From NCBI RefSeq assembly GCF_000774145.1, contig NZ_KN322984.1, positions 233,435 to 297,434 on the forward strand: a stretch of 64,000 nucleotides of DNA. Reading direction: 5' to 3'. This DNA is from Pseudomonas mediterranea CFBP 5447. Its GTDB lineage: Bacteria > Pseudomonadota > Gammaproteobacteria > Pseudomonadales > Pseudomonadaceae. The translations under genes and the position numbers were made by a program. This document shows, piece by piece, positions 10,325 through 20,200 of the stretch. The first letter of the stretch is position 1. Each line of letters starts with the position of its first letter. Under the pieces are notes generated by a model. The model saw only the letters and a program-made list of their open reading frames with translations. It was not told the DNA's origin and did not search any database.

Positions 10325-11050
10325 ATGCTCGAGACACCAGCACTGCAAAGGACCGCTACGCTGCCCCCGCCACTGGACACGCGGTATCAGGTCGAGACAC
10401 CCGAAGGCATCGACCTGCCACTGCGCCCAGCCGGGTTGATGCCCCGCGCACTGGCGTTTGCCATCGACCTGGGGATACGGGGGCTGATCCTGGGTTTTCT
10501 GTTCGGCATCCTCGCTTTTTTCGGTGACCTGGGTATCGGCCTGGGCTCCATCCTGCTGTTCATCGTCAGCTGGTGGTACATGGTGCTGTTCGAGGTACTG
10601 CGCCAGGGCTGCTCTCCCGGCAAGCAGATGATGGGGTTGCGGGTGGTCCAGGACGACGGCCGTCCCATCGGCTGGTCCGCCTCGCTGATCCGCAACCTGC
10701 TGCGTTTCGTCGATATGCTGCCCTTCGGCTACACCTTCGGGGCGATCAGTTGCCTGCAGCACCCGGCGTTCAAGCGCCTGGGCGACCTGGCGGCCGGCAC
10801 GCTGGTGGTGTATCGCGAGCAACCGGTCAAGCGCCCCGCCCTGCCATCGGTACTGCCGGTACGCCCGCCCTTTGCCCTGAGCCTGAACGAGCAACGCGCG
10901 GTGCTCGGTTTCGCCGAGCGCCAGGCCGAACTTTCCCAAGCCAGGGTCAACGAACTGGCGACCATCCTGGCTGCCCCCCTGAACGTCCAGCCACCGCGAG
11001 CCGTGGCCGAACTCAATGGCATCGCCCGCGGCCTGCTGGGGCCGACATGA
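10325..11050 (+). CDS. RDD family membrane protein
   Basis: A 241-aa inner-membrane protein. The RDD domain (about residues 35-165) has the namesake Arg in AGLMPRALAFAIDLGIRG (R-x5-D), two long hydrophobic helices and the second signature GKQMMGLRVVQDDGRPI. The C-terminal about 70 residues are soluble. It is the first gene of a cluster in which every junction up to MoxR is a 4-bp ATGA overlap or, at SpoIIM/DUF4129, a 14-bp overlap, so the genes are translationally coupled. RDD-SpoIIM-DUF4129-DUF4350-MoxR-DUF58 is a widely conserved set linked to MoxR AAA+ chaperone activity; its substrate in Pseudomonas is not known to me. Confidence 0.9.
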   Translation: MLETPALQRTATLPPPLDTRYQVETPEGIDLPLRPAGLMPRALAFAIDLGIRGLILGFLFGILAFFGDLGIGLGSILLFIVSWWYMVLFEVLRQGCSPGKQMMGLRVVQDDGRPIGWSASLIRNLLRFVDMLPFGYTFGAISCLQHPAFKRLGDLAAGTLVVYREQPVKRPALPSVLPVRPPFALSLNEQRAVLGFAERQAELSQARVNELATILAAPLNVQPPRAVAELNGIARGLLGPT

Positions 11051-12021
11051 AGCAAAGCCTGTTCGAAAGCCGTCATCAAGGGGAATGGGATCAGTTGTCC
11101 CGGCAGCTCGATCAACTGGAGCGCAGCCGCAACGTGCCCCAGAGCAGCGACTTTCCCCAGGCCTACCGCCGGCTCTGCCAGCATCTGGCATTGGCCCAGG
11201 CGCGGGGCTACAGCAGCCTGCTGGTGGATGCCCTGCAACAACTTGCGTTGCGCGGACACCAGCAGCTCTACCGTGACCGCAGCCGGCCGTCGGCCAGCCT
11301 CTCGACGTTCATCCTGTTCGGTTTTCCCCGCCTGGTCCGCGAACAATGGCGCTTCGTGCTGGCGGCCAGCCTGATGTTCCTCGGCAGCCTGGCCGGCATC
11401 GGGCTGCTGGTCTATCTGTTTCCGGATCTGGTCTACAGCGTGATGGATGCCGAAGAGATCAGCCAGATCCGCAGCATGTACGACCCGGCTGCCGGCCACC
11501 TGGGGCGCTCGATCGAACGGGCGGCCAGCGAAGACTGGGCCATGTTCGGCTACTACATCATGCATAACATCGGCATCGCTTTTCAGACGTTTGCCAGCGG
11601 CATGATGTTTGGCCTGGGCAGTGCCTTCTTCCTTTTCTTCAATGGCCTGACCATTGGCGCGATCGCAGGGCACCTGACCCAGATCGGTTCCGGAGGCACC
11701 TTCTGGTCGTTCGTGATCGGGCATGGCGCCTTCGAACTCACCGCCATCACCCTGGCCGGCGCCGCAGGCCTGCAACTGGGCTGGGCACTGATCGCGCCAG
11801 GGCGCCTCACCCGGGGCGAAGCCCTGCGGCTCGCCGCGGGCAAAAGCGTGTCGATGATCGGCGGGGTCATGCTGTTCCTGCTCCTCGCCGCGTTGATCGA
11901 AGCGTATTGGTCCTCCAGCACCGTGACACCCACCGTCAAATACACCGTCGGCGCCTTGCTCTGGCTGCTGGTGATCAGTTACCTGCTGTTTGCCGGACGG
12001 ATACGCCATGCGGCTGAGTGA
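11047..12021 (+). CDS. Stage II sporulation protein M (SpoIIM/DUF95) family protein
   Basis: A 324-aa membrane protein. The N-terminal 90 residues are soluble and helical (MKQSLFESRHQGEWDQLSRQ), followed by about five TM helices with the SpoIIM-family pattern HNIGIAFQTFASGMMFGLGSAFFLFFNGLTIGAI and GHGAFELTAITLAGAAGLQLG. SpoIIM in Bacillus works in engulfment, but Gram-negative relatives in MoxR clusters are of unknown role. The start ATG overlaps the RDD stop by 4 bp, and its end overlaps the DUF4129 start by 14 bp. Confidence 0.9.
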   Translation: MKQSLFESRHQGEWDQLSRQLDQLERSRNVPQSSDFPQAYRRLCQHLALAQARGYSSLLVDALQQLALRGHQQLYRDRSRPSASLSTFILFGFPRLVREQWRFVLAASLMFLGSLAGIGLLVYLFPDLVYSVMDAEEISQIRSMYDPAAGHLGRSIERAASEDWAMFGYYIMHNIGIAFQTFASGMMFGLGSAFFLFFNGLTIGAIAGHLTQIGSGGTFWSFVIGHGAFELTAITLAGAAGLQLGWALIAPGRLTRGEALRLAAGKSVSMIGGVMLFLLLAALIEAYWSSSTVTPTVKYTVGALLWLLVISYLLFAGRIRHAAE

Positions 12022-13546
12022 TGCCACCGTTGCCATCCGTCCCCGTACCCCCTGGGAAGCCATGGACCTGGGCGTGCTGATGAGCCAGCAGCACCGACGG
12101 CTGCTGATGACCAGTTGGGCCATTGTCACGCTGCCGATCTATGCGCTGCTGTGCCTGTTGCTGTGGGACTCGCCGTCCCTGGTCGTATTGGTGTTCTGGT
12201 GGTTGAAGCCGGCCTTCGACCGCTTGCCGTTGTACATCCTGTCCAAGGCGCTGTTTGGCGACACACCGACCCTGAAGCAGGCCTTGCGCCAGTGGCCGGC
12301 AGTGCTCAAGCCGCAATTGTTCGCCAGCCTGACCTGGCGGCGACTGAGCCTGAGCCGCAGTTTCCTGATGCCGGTGGTGCAACTCGAAGGGCTCGCCGGG
12401 AACGCGCGAGCGCTGCGCCTGCAAGTGTTGCTGCAACGCAACGGCCGCGCGGCGCGATGGCTGACCGTAATCGGCGTGCACCTGGAAACCGTCTTGTGGT
12501 TCGGCCTGATGGCCCTGTTCTATATGTTCATACCGCAACAGGTCGAACTGGAATGGGATTGGCAGAAGCTGGTCGCAGCGACCGAGCACGACTGGTTGTG
12601 GTTCGAGCACCTGGTCAACGTCCTGTACCCCCTGCTCTTGATCATCTGGGAGCCAATATACGTCGCCTGCGGTTTCAGCCTCTACCTGAACCGGCGCACG
12701 ATCCTCGAAGCCTGGGACATCGAGCTGGTGTTCCGGCGACTGCGCCAGCGCCTGAGCAGCGCAGCTCCTGTACTGATGCTGCTGGCGCTGCTCCTGCTGC
12801 CGCCGGCGCCCCCGGCCTGGGCCGACGAAGACAGCAGCGCCCCCGACAGCCCGCGCCTGCTCAACCAGCCCCTGACCAGCGAAGCTTCCAAGGACAGCAT
12901 CAAGGCGATCCTCGAAGCCCCTCCGTTCAAGAACCCGGAAACGGTCACCCGTTATCGTTTCGGCGAAGACACCACCGAACCCACCGAAGCCAAGGAAACG
13001 CCGGGCTGGTTCAAGGCCCTGCTCCAATGGTTGGGCCGTCAGCACTACGAAGCTGCCGCCGCGCTGATCCAGATCTTGCTTTGGGCCACACTGGCGGGGG
13101 CGATTGCCTGGCTGGTCTGGCGCTATCGTGAAAGCTTCCAGGCCCTGGGGCAGCGCCAACCGATCAAACGGCCTACGGTGGAACGACCGGCACCGCCGCG
13201 GATGTTCGGCCTGGATCTACGCGAAGAGAGCCTGCCCGACGACGTGGCGACCCGCGTCGAGCAGTTATGGAGCACCGACCCTCGTGATGCCCTGGGCCTG
13301 CTGTATCGGGCCTTGCTCAGCCGGTTGCACCATCAGTTCGGCGTTGCCTTGAAACCGGCCGATACCGAAGGCCAGGTGCTGCTGCGCGTCGAACAGCTCC
13401 AGCACGAAAACCTGCTGGCATTCAGCAAGAACCTGACCTTGCACTGGCAGAACATTGCCTACGGGCATCGCACACCGCCCCCGGATCTGCAGCAGGAATT
13501 GTGCGATGGCTGGCGCGGCTTGTTCGATACGGGAGCCTCCCGATGA
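12008..13546 (+). CDS. DUF4129 domain membrane protein
   Basis: A 512-aa protein. The N-terminal half has several TM helices (for example about residues 38-70, 155-180 and 200-225). A proline-rich periplasmic-type loop follows the hydrophobic stretch near 255-275, then a further TM segment near 355-375 and a cytoplasmic C-terminal DUF4129 domain with VEQLWSTDPRDALGLLYRALL. DUF4129 occurs in MoxR clusters and sometimes in transglutaminase-like proteins. ATG 12008 is chosen over an upstream Met because it begins MRLSDATVAIRPRTPWEAMDLG, the soluble N-terminus before TM1. The stop overlaps the next start (ATGA). Confidence 0.86.
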   Translation: MRLSDATVAIRPRTPWEAMDLGVLMSQQHRRLLMTSWAIVTLPIYALLCLLLWDSPSLVVLVFWWLKPAFDRLPLYILSKALFGDTPTLKQALRQWPAVLKPQLFASLTWRRLSLSRSFLMPVVQLEGLAGNARALRLQVLLQRNGRAARWLTVIGVHLETVLWFGLMALFYMFIPQQVELEWDWQKLVAATEHDWLWFEHLVNVLYPLLLIIWEPIYVACGFSLYLNRRTILEAWDIELVFRRLRQRLSSAAPVLMLLALLLLPPAPPAWADEDSSAPDSPRLLNQPLTSEASKDSIKAILEAPPFKNPETVTRYRFGEDTTEPTEAKETPGWFKALLQWLGRQHYEAAAALIQILLWATLAGAIAWLVWRYRESFQALGQRQPIKRPTVERPAPPRMFGLDLREESLPDDVATRVEQLWSTDPRDALGLLYRALLSRLHHQFGVALKPADTEGQVLLRVEQLQHENLLAFSKNLTLHWQNIAYGHRTPPPDLQQELCDGWRGLFDTGASR

Positions 13547-14709
13547 ACCGCCGCGCAGGATGGCTGGCCGCGATACTGATTGTCGTCGCGTTGGTGGGGG
13601 CGCTGGCCATGTACCTCTACCGGAACGCGGTGCCCTATCAGGAAACCGTCGATTACGGCCCGTCCCCCGAGGCCCAGGCCAATCCCTACCTGGCCGCCGA
13701 GCATTTCCTGCGCCAGCAGGGCGTGGAGGTCGAACATGCCAACAACCTGGACGTCCTGCCGACCCTGGAACCCCGTCAGCGCACCCTGTTGCTGCTGGGC
13801 GAGCGGACGAACATGACGCCACGGCAGGTCGACCAGTTGATGAACTGGACCCGCGCCGGTGGCCGCCTGCTGTTCGTGGCCGAAGCCTTGTGGGATGACA
13901 GCACCGGCAGCAGCGGCGACCTGCTGCTCGACCGCGTGCAACTGCACCAGATCCTGAGCAAGGACCTAAAGGAGCCGCCCCCGGAGCTGATCAAGGATCC
14001 CTACCCCGAGCTGACCAAGTTGTACCTCGAAGACGAAGAGGCTCCCGCCTATGTCAGCTTCGACACCGACTTTCACCTCGAAGACCCGAAGAACCTCGCC
14101 CAGGCCTGGGCCAACAGTGCGCTGTCGACCCACATGATGCAGTTGAACCACGGCCAGGGCTCGATCACCGTGATCACCGACGCCGAGCTGTGGAAGAACG
14201 ACCAGATCGAACAGTACGACAACGCCTGGCTGCTCTGGTACCTGAGCGCCGATAGCACCGTCACGTTGCTGTTCAATATCGACCACGATAGCCTGCTGAC
14301 CCTGCTGCTGCGTTACTTTCCCCAGGCACTGGTGGCGCTGGCGGCCCTGGTCGCCCTTTGGCTCTGGCGCTCGGCGGTACGCCACGGCCCGCTGCAGCAA
14401 CCGGCTTCCAAGGCCCGGCGCCAGTTGGAAGAACACGTGCAAGCCAGCGCCGGATTCCACCTGCGACACAACGGCCGGCAGCATCTGCTGCAGACCTTGC
14501 AACAGGACGTGCTGCGCCGGGCGCGGCATCGTCATCCCGGCTTCGAACAACTGGCCGTCGCCGAACAGTGGCAAGTGCTCGCACGGCTCAGCCGCCAATC
14601 CACCCGGGCCATCAGCCAGGCCTTGAGCCCCCGGCCGAAACAGCGCATGTCCAGCGCCGAGTTCTGCCGGCAGGTCGCCCATCTGCAAACCCTCAGGAAT
14701 GCCTTATGA
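13543..14709 (+). CDS. DUF4350 domain-containing protein
   Basis: A 388-aa membrane-anchored protein. TM1 is near residues 6-25. The DUF4350 domain follows (YGPSPEAQANPYLAAEHFLRQ and TPRQVDQLMNWTRAGGRLLFV), a GATase-like fold predicted to face the periplasm. A second TM lies near 250-270 and a cytoplasmic helical tail ends the protein. It is coupled by ATGA overlaps on both sides to the DUF4129 and MoxR genes. No catalytic role is established for the family. Confidence 0.86.
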   Translation: MNRRAGWLAAILIVVALVGALAMYLYRNAVPYQETVDYGPSPEAQANPYLAAEHFLRQQGVEVEHANNLDVLPTLEPRQRTLLLLGERTNMTPRQVDQLMNWTRAGGRLLFVAEALWDDSTGSSGDLLLDRVQLHQILSKDLKEPPPELIKDPYPELTKLYLEDEEAPAYVSFDTDFHLEDPKNLAQAWANSALSTHMMQLNHGQGSITVITDAELWKNDQIEQYDNAWLLWYLSADSTVTLLFNIDHDSLLTLLLRYFPQALVALAALVALWLWRSAVRHGPLQQPASKARRQLEEHVQASAGFHLRHNGRQHLLQTLQQDVLRRARHRHPGFEQLAVAEQWQVLARLSRQSTRAISQALSPRPKQRMSSAEFCRQVAHLQTLRNAL

Positions 14710-15710
14710 CTGAACAGAACGAACCTGCCGGCAGCCAGGCCCACGCCGCCCAACAGCGCCAGCGCGCCAGCCAGTTGGCCCAGGCCATCCGCACCGAGCT
14801 GCACAAGGCGGTGGTCGGCCAGGCTGCGGTGATCGACGATGTGCTCACGGCTTTGATCGCCGGTGGCCACGTGCTGCTCGAAGGGGTTCCCGGGTTGGGC
14901 AAGACGTTGCTGGTGCGTGCCCTGGCCCGCTGCTTCAGCGGTGAATTCGCGCGCATCCAGTTCACCCCCGATCTGATGCCCAGCGATGTCACCGGGCATG
15001 CGGTGTACGACTTGCAGACCGAGCAGTTCAACCTGCGCAAGGGGCCGGTGTTTACCAACCTGCTGTTGGCGGACGAGATCAACCGCGCGCCGGCCAAGAC
15101 CCAGGCCGCGTTGCTCGAGGCCATGCAGGAGCGCCAGGTGACCCTCGAAGGCCGTGCCTTGCCCATCGCCCAACCTTTCATGGTGCTGGCCACCCAGAAC
15201 CCCATCGAACAGGAAGGCACCTACCCGCTGCCGGAAGCCGAGCTCGACCGGTTCATGCTCAAGGTGCGCATGGACTACCCCGATGCCGAACAGGAGATGA
15301 ACATGGTGCGCCAGGTCAGTCGCTCGACCCGCGCCGACATGCTCGATGTCCAACCCTTGCGCGCGGTGTTGCAGGCCAAGGACGTGCAAGCGCTGCAACG
15401 CATCGCCAGCGACCTGCCGATGGACGACCAGGTGCTCGACTACGCCGTGCGACTGGCTCGCACCACCCGCAGTTGGCCGGGGCTGAACCTGGGGGCCGGG
15501 CCGCGGGCCTCGATCGCACTGGTGCGTTGCGCCCGGGCCCGGGCGTTGCTGCGCGGCGGGGAATTCGTGGTGCCGGATGACATCAAGGGCTGCGCCCTGG
15601 CCGTGTTGCGCCACCGGGTGCGCTTGGCGCCCGAGCTGGACATCGAGGGGCTCTCCGTGGACCAGGTGTTGGGGCAACTGCTGGACCAAGTACCGGCGCC
15701 GCGTTTGTGA
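14706..15710 (+). CDS. MoxR-family AAA+ ATPase
   Basis: A 334-aa MoxR AAA+ ATPase, thought to act as a chaperone in maturation of protein complexes. Walker A GVPGLGKT is at residues 60-67. Walker B LLADEINRAPAKTQAALLEAMQE, sensor 1 (VLATQNPIEQEGTYPLPEAELDRFML) and the C-terminal lid follow in normal order. The start overlaps the DUF4350 stop. The frame stays open without a stop for a long way upstream inside DUF4350, but the ATG at 14706 begins the typical N-terminus. Its partner DUF58 protein lies beyond a repeat element. Confidence 0.94.
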   Translation: MTEQNEPAGSQAHAAQQRQRASQLAQAIRTELHKAVVGQAAVIDDVLTALIAGGHVLLEGVPGLGKTLLVRALARCFSGEFARIQFTPDLMPSDVTGHAVYDLQTEQFNLRKGPVFTNLLLADEINRAPAKTQAALLEAMQERQVTLEGRALPIAQPFMVLATQNPIEQEGTYPLPEAELDRFMLKVRMDYPDAEQEMNMVRQVSRSTRADMLDVQPLRAVLQAKDVQALQRIASDLPMDDQVLDYAVRLARTTRSWPGLNLGAGPRASIALVRCARARALLRGGEFVVPDDIKGCALAVLRHRVRLAPELDIEGLSVDQVLGQLLDQVPAPRL

Positions 15711-15739
15711 TGATGGAACTCGAGATGAAGGTGCTTTTT

Positions 15740-15831
15740 GTGGCGAGGGGATTTATCCCCGCTGGGGCGCGCAGCGGCCCTATTTTTTTGGGGCTGCTGC
15801 GCAGCCCAGCGGGGACAAATCCCCTCGCCAC
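15740..15831. repeat. REP-like inverted repeat inside the MoxR-DUF58 operon
   Basis: A compact copy of the GTGGCGAGGGG family: left arm GTGGCGAGGGGATTTATCCC, right arm complementary, with inner GGGGCGCGCAGCGGCCC / GGGGCTGCTGCGCAGCCC hairpins. Its flanks also pair (GCTTTTT on the left, AAAAAGC on the right), giving a hairpin of about 105 bp that ends in A/T runs. It fills most of the 169-bp gap between two genes that are usually adjacent. Confidence 0.85.
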
Positions 15832-15879
15832 AAAAAGCATCCTCGTCTCAATGGACTTCCTGGACAAAGGAATGCACCC

Positions 15880-17211
15880 ATGAAGCCCTCCCGCCTGCTG
15901 CTGATCTGGCTGGCAATCCTGCTGGCCCTGGGCATGGTGCTGGGCACGTTGCAAGCACTGGATGTCGCGGTGCCGTCGTCGCTCGTGTCGATCAACTGGG
16001 GTTTGCAACTGGCCCTGCTGGTCCTGGCGATCCTCGATGCCGTGCGCCTCAAGCGCTTGCCGTCGCCGCGCGTGCAACGGCAAATGCCCGGGAGCCTGGC
16101 ACTGGGTCGCTGGAGCGACGTTCACCTGGTGATCACTCACGACGTTCAGCAGCCGCTGAATGTCCAGGTCTTCGATCATGTACCCAACGGCCTGGATTTC
16201 GAATACCTGCCGCTGTCGGTCGAGCTGCAGCCCGGCCAGCACAGCCAGGTCGGCTATCGCCTGCGTCCCCTCAAGCGTGGACATTTCAGCTTCGAACACT
16301 GCGAAATCAATCTGCCCAGCCCATTCGGCCTATGGACCGATAAGCGCCTGCTGGATGCGGTCGATGAAGTTCGCGTATATCCCGATTTCGCCAGGCTCTA
16401 CGACGGTCAACTCCTGGTGGTGGACAACTGGCTCAACCAGCTTGGGGTACGCCAGCGCCAACGGCGGGGCCAGGGGATGGAGTTCCATCAACTGCGCGAA
16501 TTCCGCGAGGGCGACAGCCTGCGCCAGATCGACTGGAAGGCCACCGCCCGGCATCGCACGCCCATCGCTCGGGAGTACGAGGACGAGCGCGACCAGCAGA
16601 TCATCTTCATGCTCGATTGCGGCCGGCGCATGCGCAGCCAGGACGACGAGCTGTCGCATTTCGACCATGCCCTCAACGCCTGCCTGCTGCTCAGCTACAC
16701 CGCGTTGCGCCAGGGTGACGCCGTGGGCCTGAGCACCTTCGCCAGCGATCCGCCCCGCTACCTCGCTCCGGCCAAGGGCCAGGGCCAACTCAACGTGTTG
16801 CTCAACACCGTCTACGACCTCGACAGCAGCCAACGTCCCGCCGATTACCAGGCCGCCGTCAACGAGCTGCTGACCCGCCAGAAACGCCGGGCCTTGGTGG
16901 TGCTGGTGACCAATCTGCGGGATGAAGACGATGAAGACCTGCTGACGGCGGTCAAACGGCTGGGTCAGCAACACCGGGTACTGGTGGCGAGCCTGCGCGA
17001 AGAAGCCCTCGACCGGCTGCGCCAGGCACCGGTGCAGACCTTGCCGGAGGCGTTGGCCTATTGCGGGACGGTGGAGTATTTGAATGCGCGGGCCGAGGTG
17101 CATGAACGGATGAGCGCCCATGGTATTTCGGTACTGCAAGCCCGGCCCGGGGAGCTGGGGGCCGAGCTGGTGACGCTGTACCTGGGGTGGAAAAAGGCTG
17201 GCAATCTATAA
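15880..17211 (+). CDS. DUF58 domain-containing protein (vWA-like)
   Basis: A 443-aa protein. It has two N-terminal TM helices (about residues 5-27 and 36-55), a beta-rich extracytoplasmic-type stretch, then the DUF58 signature EFREGDSLRQIDWKATARH near residue 210. A von Willebrand A-like fold follows (IIFMLDCGRRM, a MIDAS-like D-x-G/S variant). In MoxR clusters DUF58 proteins are the presumed membrane-bound partner of the ATPase. The frame is open far upstream through the repeat element and MoxR's other frame, but MKPSRLLLIWLAILLAL at 15880 is the natural membrane-anchor start. It ends tail to tail, with no spacer, against the Tc-associated gene on the other strand. Confidence 0.9.
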   Translation: MKPSRLLLIWLAILLALGMVLGTLQALDVAVPSSLVSINWGLQLALLVLAILDAVRLKRLPSPRVQRQMPGSLALGRWSDVHLVITHDVQQPLNVQVFDHVPNGLDFEYLPLSVELQPGQHSQVGYRLRPLKRGHFSFEHCEINLPSPFGLWTDKRLLDAVDEVRVYPDFARLYDGQLLVVDNWLNQLGVRQRQRRGQGMEFHQLREFREGDSLRQIDWKATARHRTPIAREYEDERDQQIIFMLDCGRRMRSQDDELSHFDHALNACLLLSYTALRQGDAVGLSTFASDPPRYLAPAKGQGQLNVLLNTVYDLDSSQRPADYQAAVNELLTRQKRRALVVLVTNLRDEDDEDLLTAVKRLGQQHRVLVASLREEALDRLRQAPVQTLPEALAYCGTVEYLNARAEVHERMSAHGISVLQARPGELGAELVTLYLGWKKAGNL

Positions 17212-20200
17212 CAAATTTCCGTGTACATTGACCTCTGCCGGTAACGCCCGTTCCGGCAGAATCGGGCTATGCAATTGCAGCTCAAAAGGACCCCAACGTG
17301 ACGCCTTGGTCAAAATGGACCAGCTCAAGGGCGCCACCGTCACCTGCCTGGCTTCATACAATGCAGGATCAAATTCCAATTCCAGAGCTGCTCCCTCCCG
17401 CATTCCGATAGAAACAGTAGTCGTGTTAATCAAACTGCTGTCTTTCTTGACCGTCAACACCAAGGTGTGACTTTCACCATCCTTCAGACTCATCCTCCTA
17501 TTGACCAGATCGTCCATATCGATCGGGCGTTCGTTTAGATGGAGCGTGAACTCCTGCACCCAACTGTCTACCGTACCCTTCACCTCAGACTCCAACCACT
17601 CCGCCTCCCACCCCAGCGCCCCCCTCACGGACGCACTCAATGAATAACGCCCTATCCTCGACGGCAACTCGAAGGTAATCCGCGCCTTGCCATTCGCGTC
17701 GGTAACGACCGGCTCCAGCACAACCCCCTGGTAAAACCAGTGCACCCGCACGCCTTGAACCGGCTCACCGCTGGCTGCACTGACCACCGTAGCCTCGGCG
17801 CTGACTTCTTCTCCCGGGAGCCCCTCGAGGTCAGTGCTGGTCAGGCTTTGAATCACGCAAGCTTCATGGACGAGATAATCAAACGATACAACCTCGGTCC
17901 CACCAACTGCCCTGGCCGTCACGGTACCCGGCCCGTCGACCGTCGCCACGAAACCGAAGCGTGCGACGCCATAGAAATTGGTGAACGTGATCGTGTCCTC
18001 CATGGCCACGTCCGTGCCGCGCCAGGACACCTCTACCTGTCGGGCCGGTTGACCGGTCAGTGCGTTGGTCAGGGTGACTTCGAAGGACAGGGTTTCGCCC
18101 CAGTCGACCACCGTCGGGTCCTGATGCGTGACCGCCAGGACATCCACCGGAATATGACTGCCGAGGGAAAAGGCATTCAGCGGCGAGCGCGCCAGCAGCC
18201 GCGACGCCGACAGTTGCAAATAGAACGCCGCATCGGTCCGATCACCGGCCGCAAGACTCACCGGCAGGCCATCGACGGTCAATGGCCGGGGAAACCCCAG
18301 CCCTACCGGTCCGAAATTCATGGCCGTATCCAGTTCATCGGCACCCTGGATCCCCAATGTCAGCATCTGATCGAGCAACGGGCTGCCCTCTGCGACCGAC
18401 AGCCTCAAATCGAGCTTCTCCGCCCGTCGAGGGAAGAAAGTCTGTTCGCCCCACCGCTGCGTGGCTCCCGTACCGCTATGTACGTTCAGGTCAAGCCAGG
18501 GATCTTCTGCATACGCATGCACGGTGAACGTGTGTTCGACTTCGCTCCCGTCATAGGGATTGCTGACCAATACCGGGACTTCACTGCCGCCTGCCGCCGT
18601 CGGCCGGTAATCGCGCTGGGCGATACCGTCCACGCCACTCAAGGAGGTTTCCCCATCGTGCCACTCCACCGACACATCGTTGGCCGGCCCGCCCGTGAAA
18701 GCCGAGACATACCGCAGGGCCAGTCGTGCGCTTTCGTGCTTGCTCAGGACCGGGTCCGTCGCGACCTCGTAAGGCGTGCCGATCACCACTTTGTTGTGGG
18801 CCAGGTTCAGTCCGAAGGGTGGCGGCTGCGTAAAGGCACCCACACCCAGGACTTCAGCGGCCCAGCTACGGGTGGCGCCTTCGGTGGTAGCGGTGAAATC
18901 ACACCGGTAGCGAATACCTCCCGCCGTCATCGGCGCCGACCCGGTCAAAGGCGGGGTGATGTTCCAGCCTGATGGCAGGCCTGGCGACACAGTGGTTTCA
19001 AACAACAGCCCATGCAACCCGCTCAAGTCATCCACGGGTTGGAGGGTCAGGTCATGGGTGGCACCGATGCAGGGGTACAGATCGATGGCGGCGGCCCAGG
19101 TTCTTGGAGCCTGGTCGAACACCAGCGTCATCGTCGGCGCCAGGTCCTGGGGCAGCAACCGGAATGCCAGGTCAAGCGGTTCCAGGTCAGCCGATATCAC
19201 CTGCAAGTCAAACACACCACTGGAGTCGGCTTGCTGCGCTTGCACGGCCCAGGTCACCCCGGCGGCAGTCACCGGGGTCGGTGTTTCCATGCCGGTGATG
19301 ACAATGGCACGGGCGCTCGCCGGATCGCGCCACCTCAGGGAAACCTCCTTGCCGAGCAACGGGCTGCCGGTCGTCACCGTGAGATGGAATTGATCGTTCT
19401 GCCCCATGCGACACACCACACCCGCCCCCACCCGATCGACCGCGACGTCCCCCAGTTTGAAACCCGCCGTTTTCCATGCGCTGGTCGCCAGTGTCTGGAT
19501 GATGAAGTCATGCTCCGGCACCTGCCCGGTTTCACGGGGGTTGACCCGTGCCTTGAGGGTGTATTGCCCGTGCACCGAAGGTCGGTCAATCACGCTGGCC
19601 CAGCCGTCCACACCGGACCAGGTCCGCTGGAGCCCCTGGGCGCTGTCCCACTCCACGGGCACGCCGGTCACAGGCTGGTCCCCCTGGCTCAGCACCTGCA
19701 CCATGCACCAGACATAATCGTTCTCATCGACCACCGGGACCCGGTTGGCTTCACGCACCAGGCCAATCTTGAGAGTGTGGCGCGCCAGGGACATGGCGTT
19801 GTTGACGGTAGGTTTCAGCAAACCGGCGGCGCCCAATCGCAAGCCGAAATCGCCGTCGATGCGGTCATCGCAGTCCAGCCTCCATCTCAGCGGGTTACTG
19901 TTGCCCGAGACCGGCTGCAATAGCGCCGGAGAAACCGTCACCCCCAACTCTTCAGGGGCTTTCCCATCCCATTCCAACCATACAGACCGGTCGCGCAGCG
20001 GGCTGTCGGCGTCAAGCAACACTTCCAACTGATACGACGCACCGCGATCGGGATAGCCGGTTTTTTCACCCCAAGGCGCAGCCTCCATGTTCGGAAACGC
20101 CACTCGCACATCCTTCATCGGATCCGTGGCATGGGCCGTCACACTGAAGGTGTGCAGCGCGTTGCCTTCGGCATGGAAAGGGCTCTCGACGCTGGCCTTG

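Noticed and set aside
15577..15879. Possible MoxR-DUF58 fusion, since the DUF58 frame is open upstream
   Set aside because: The upstream part is in a different frame from MoxR, passes through a repeat, and has no family similarity; the DUF58 gene has its own membrane-anchor start.
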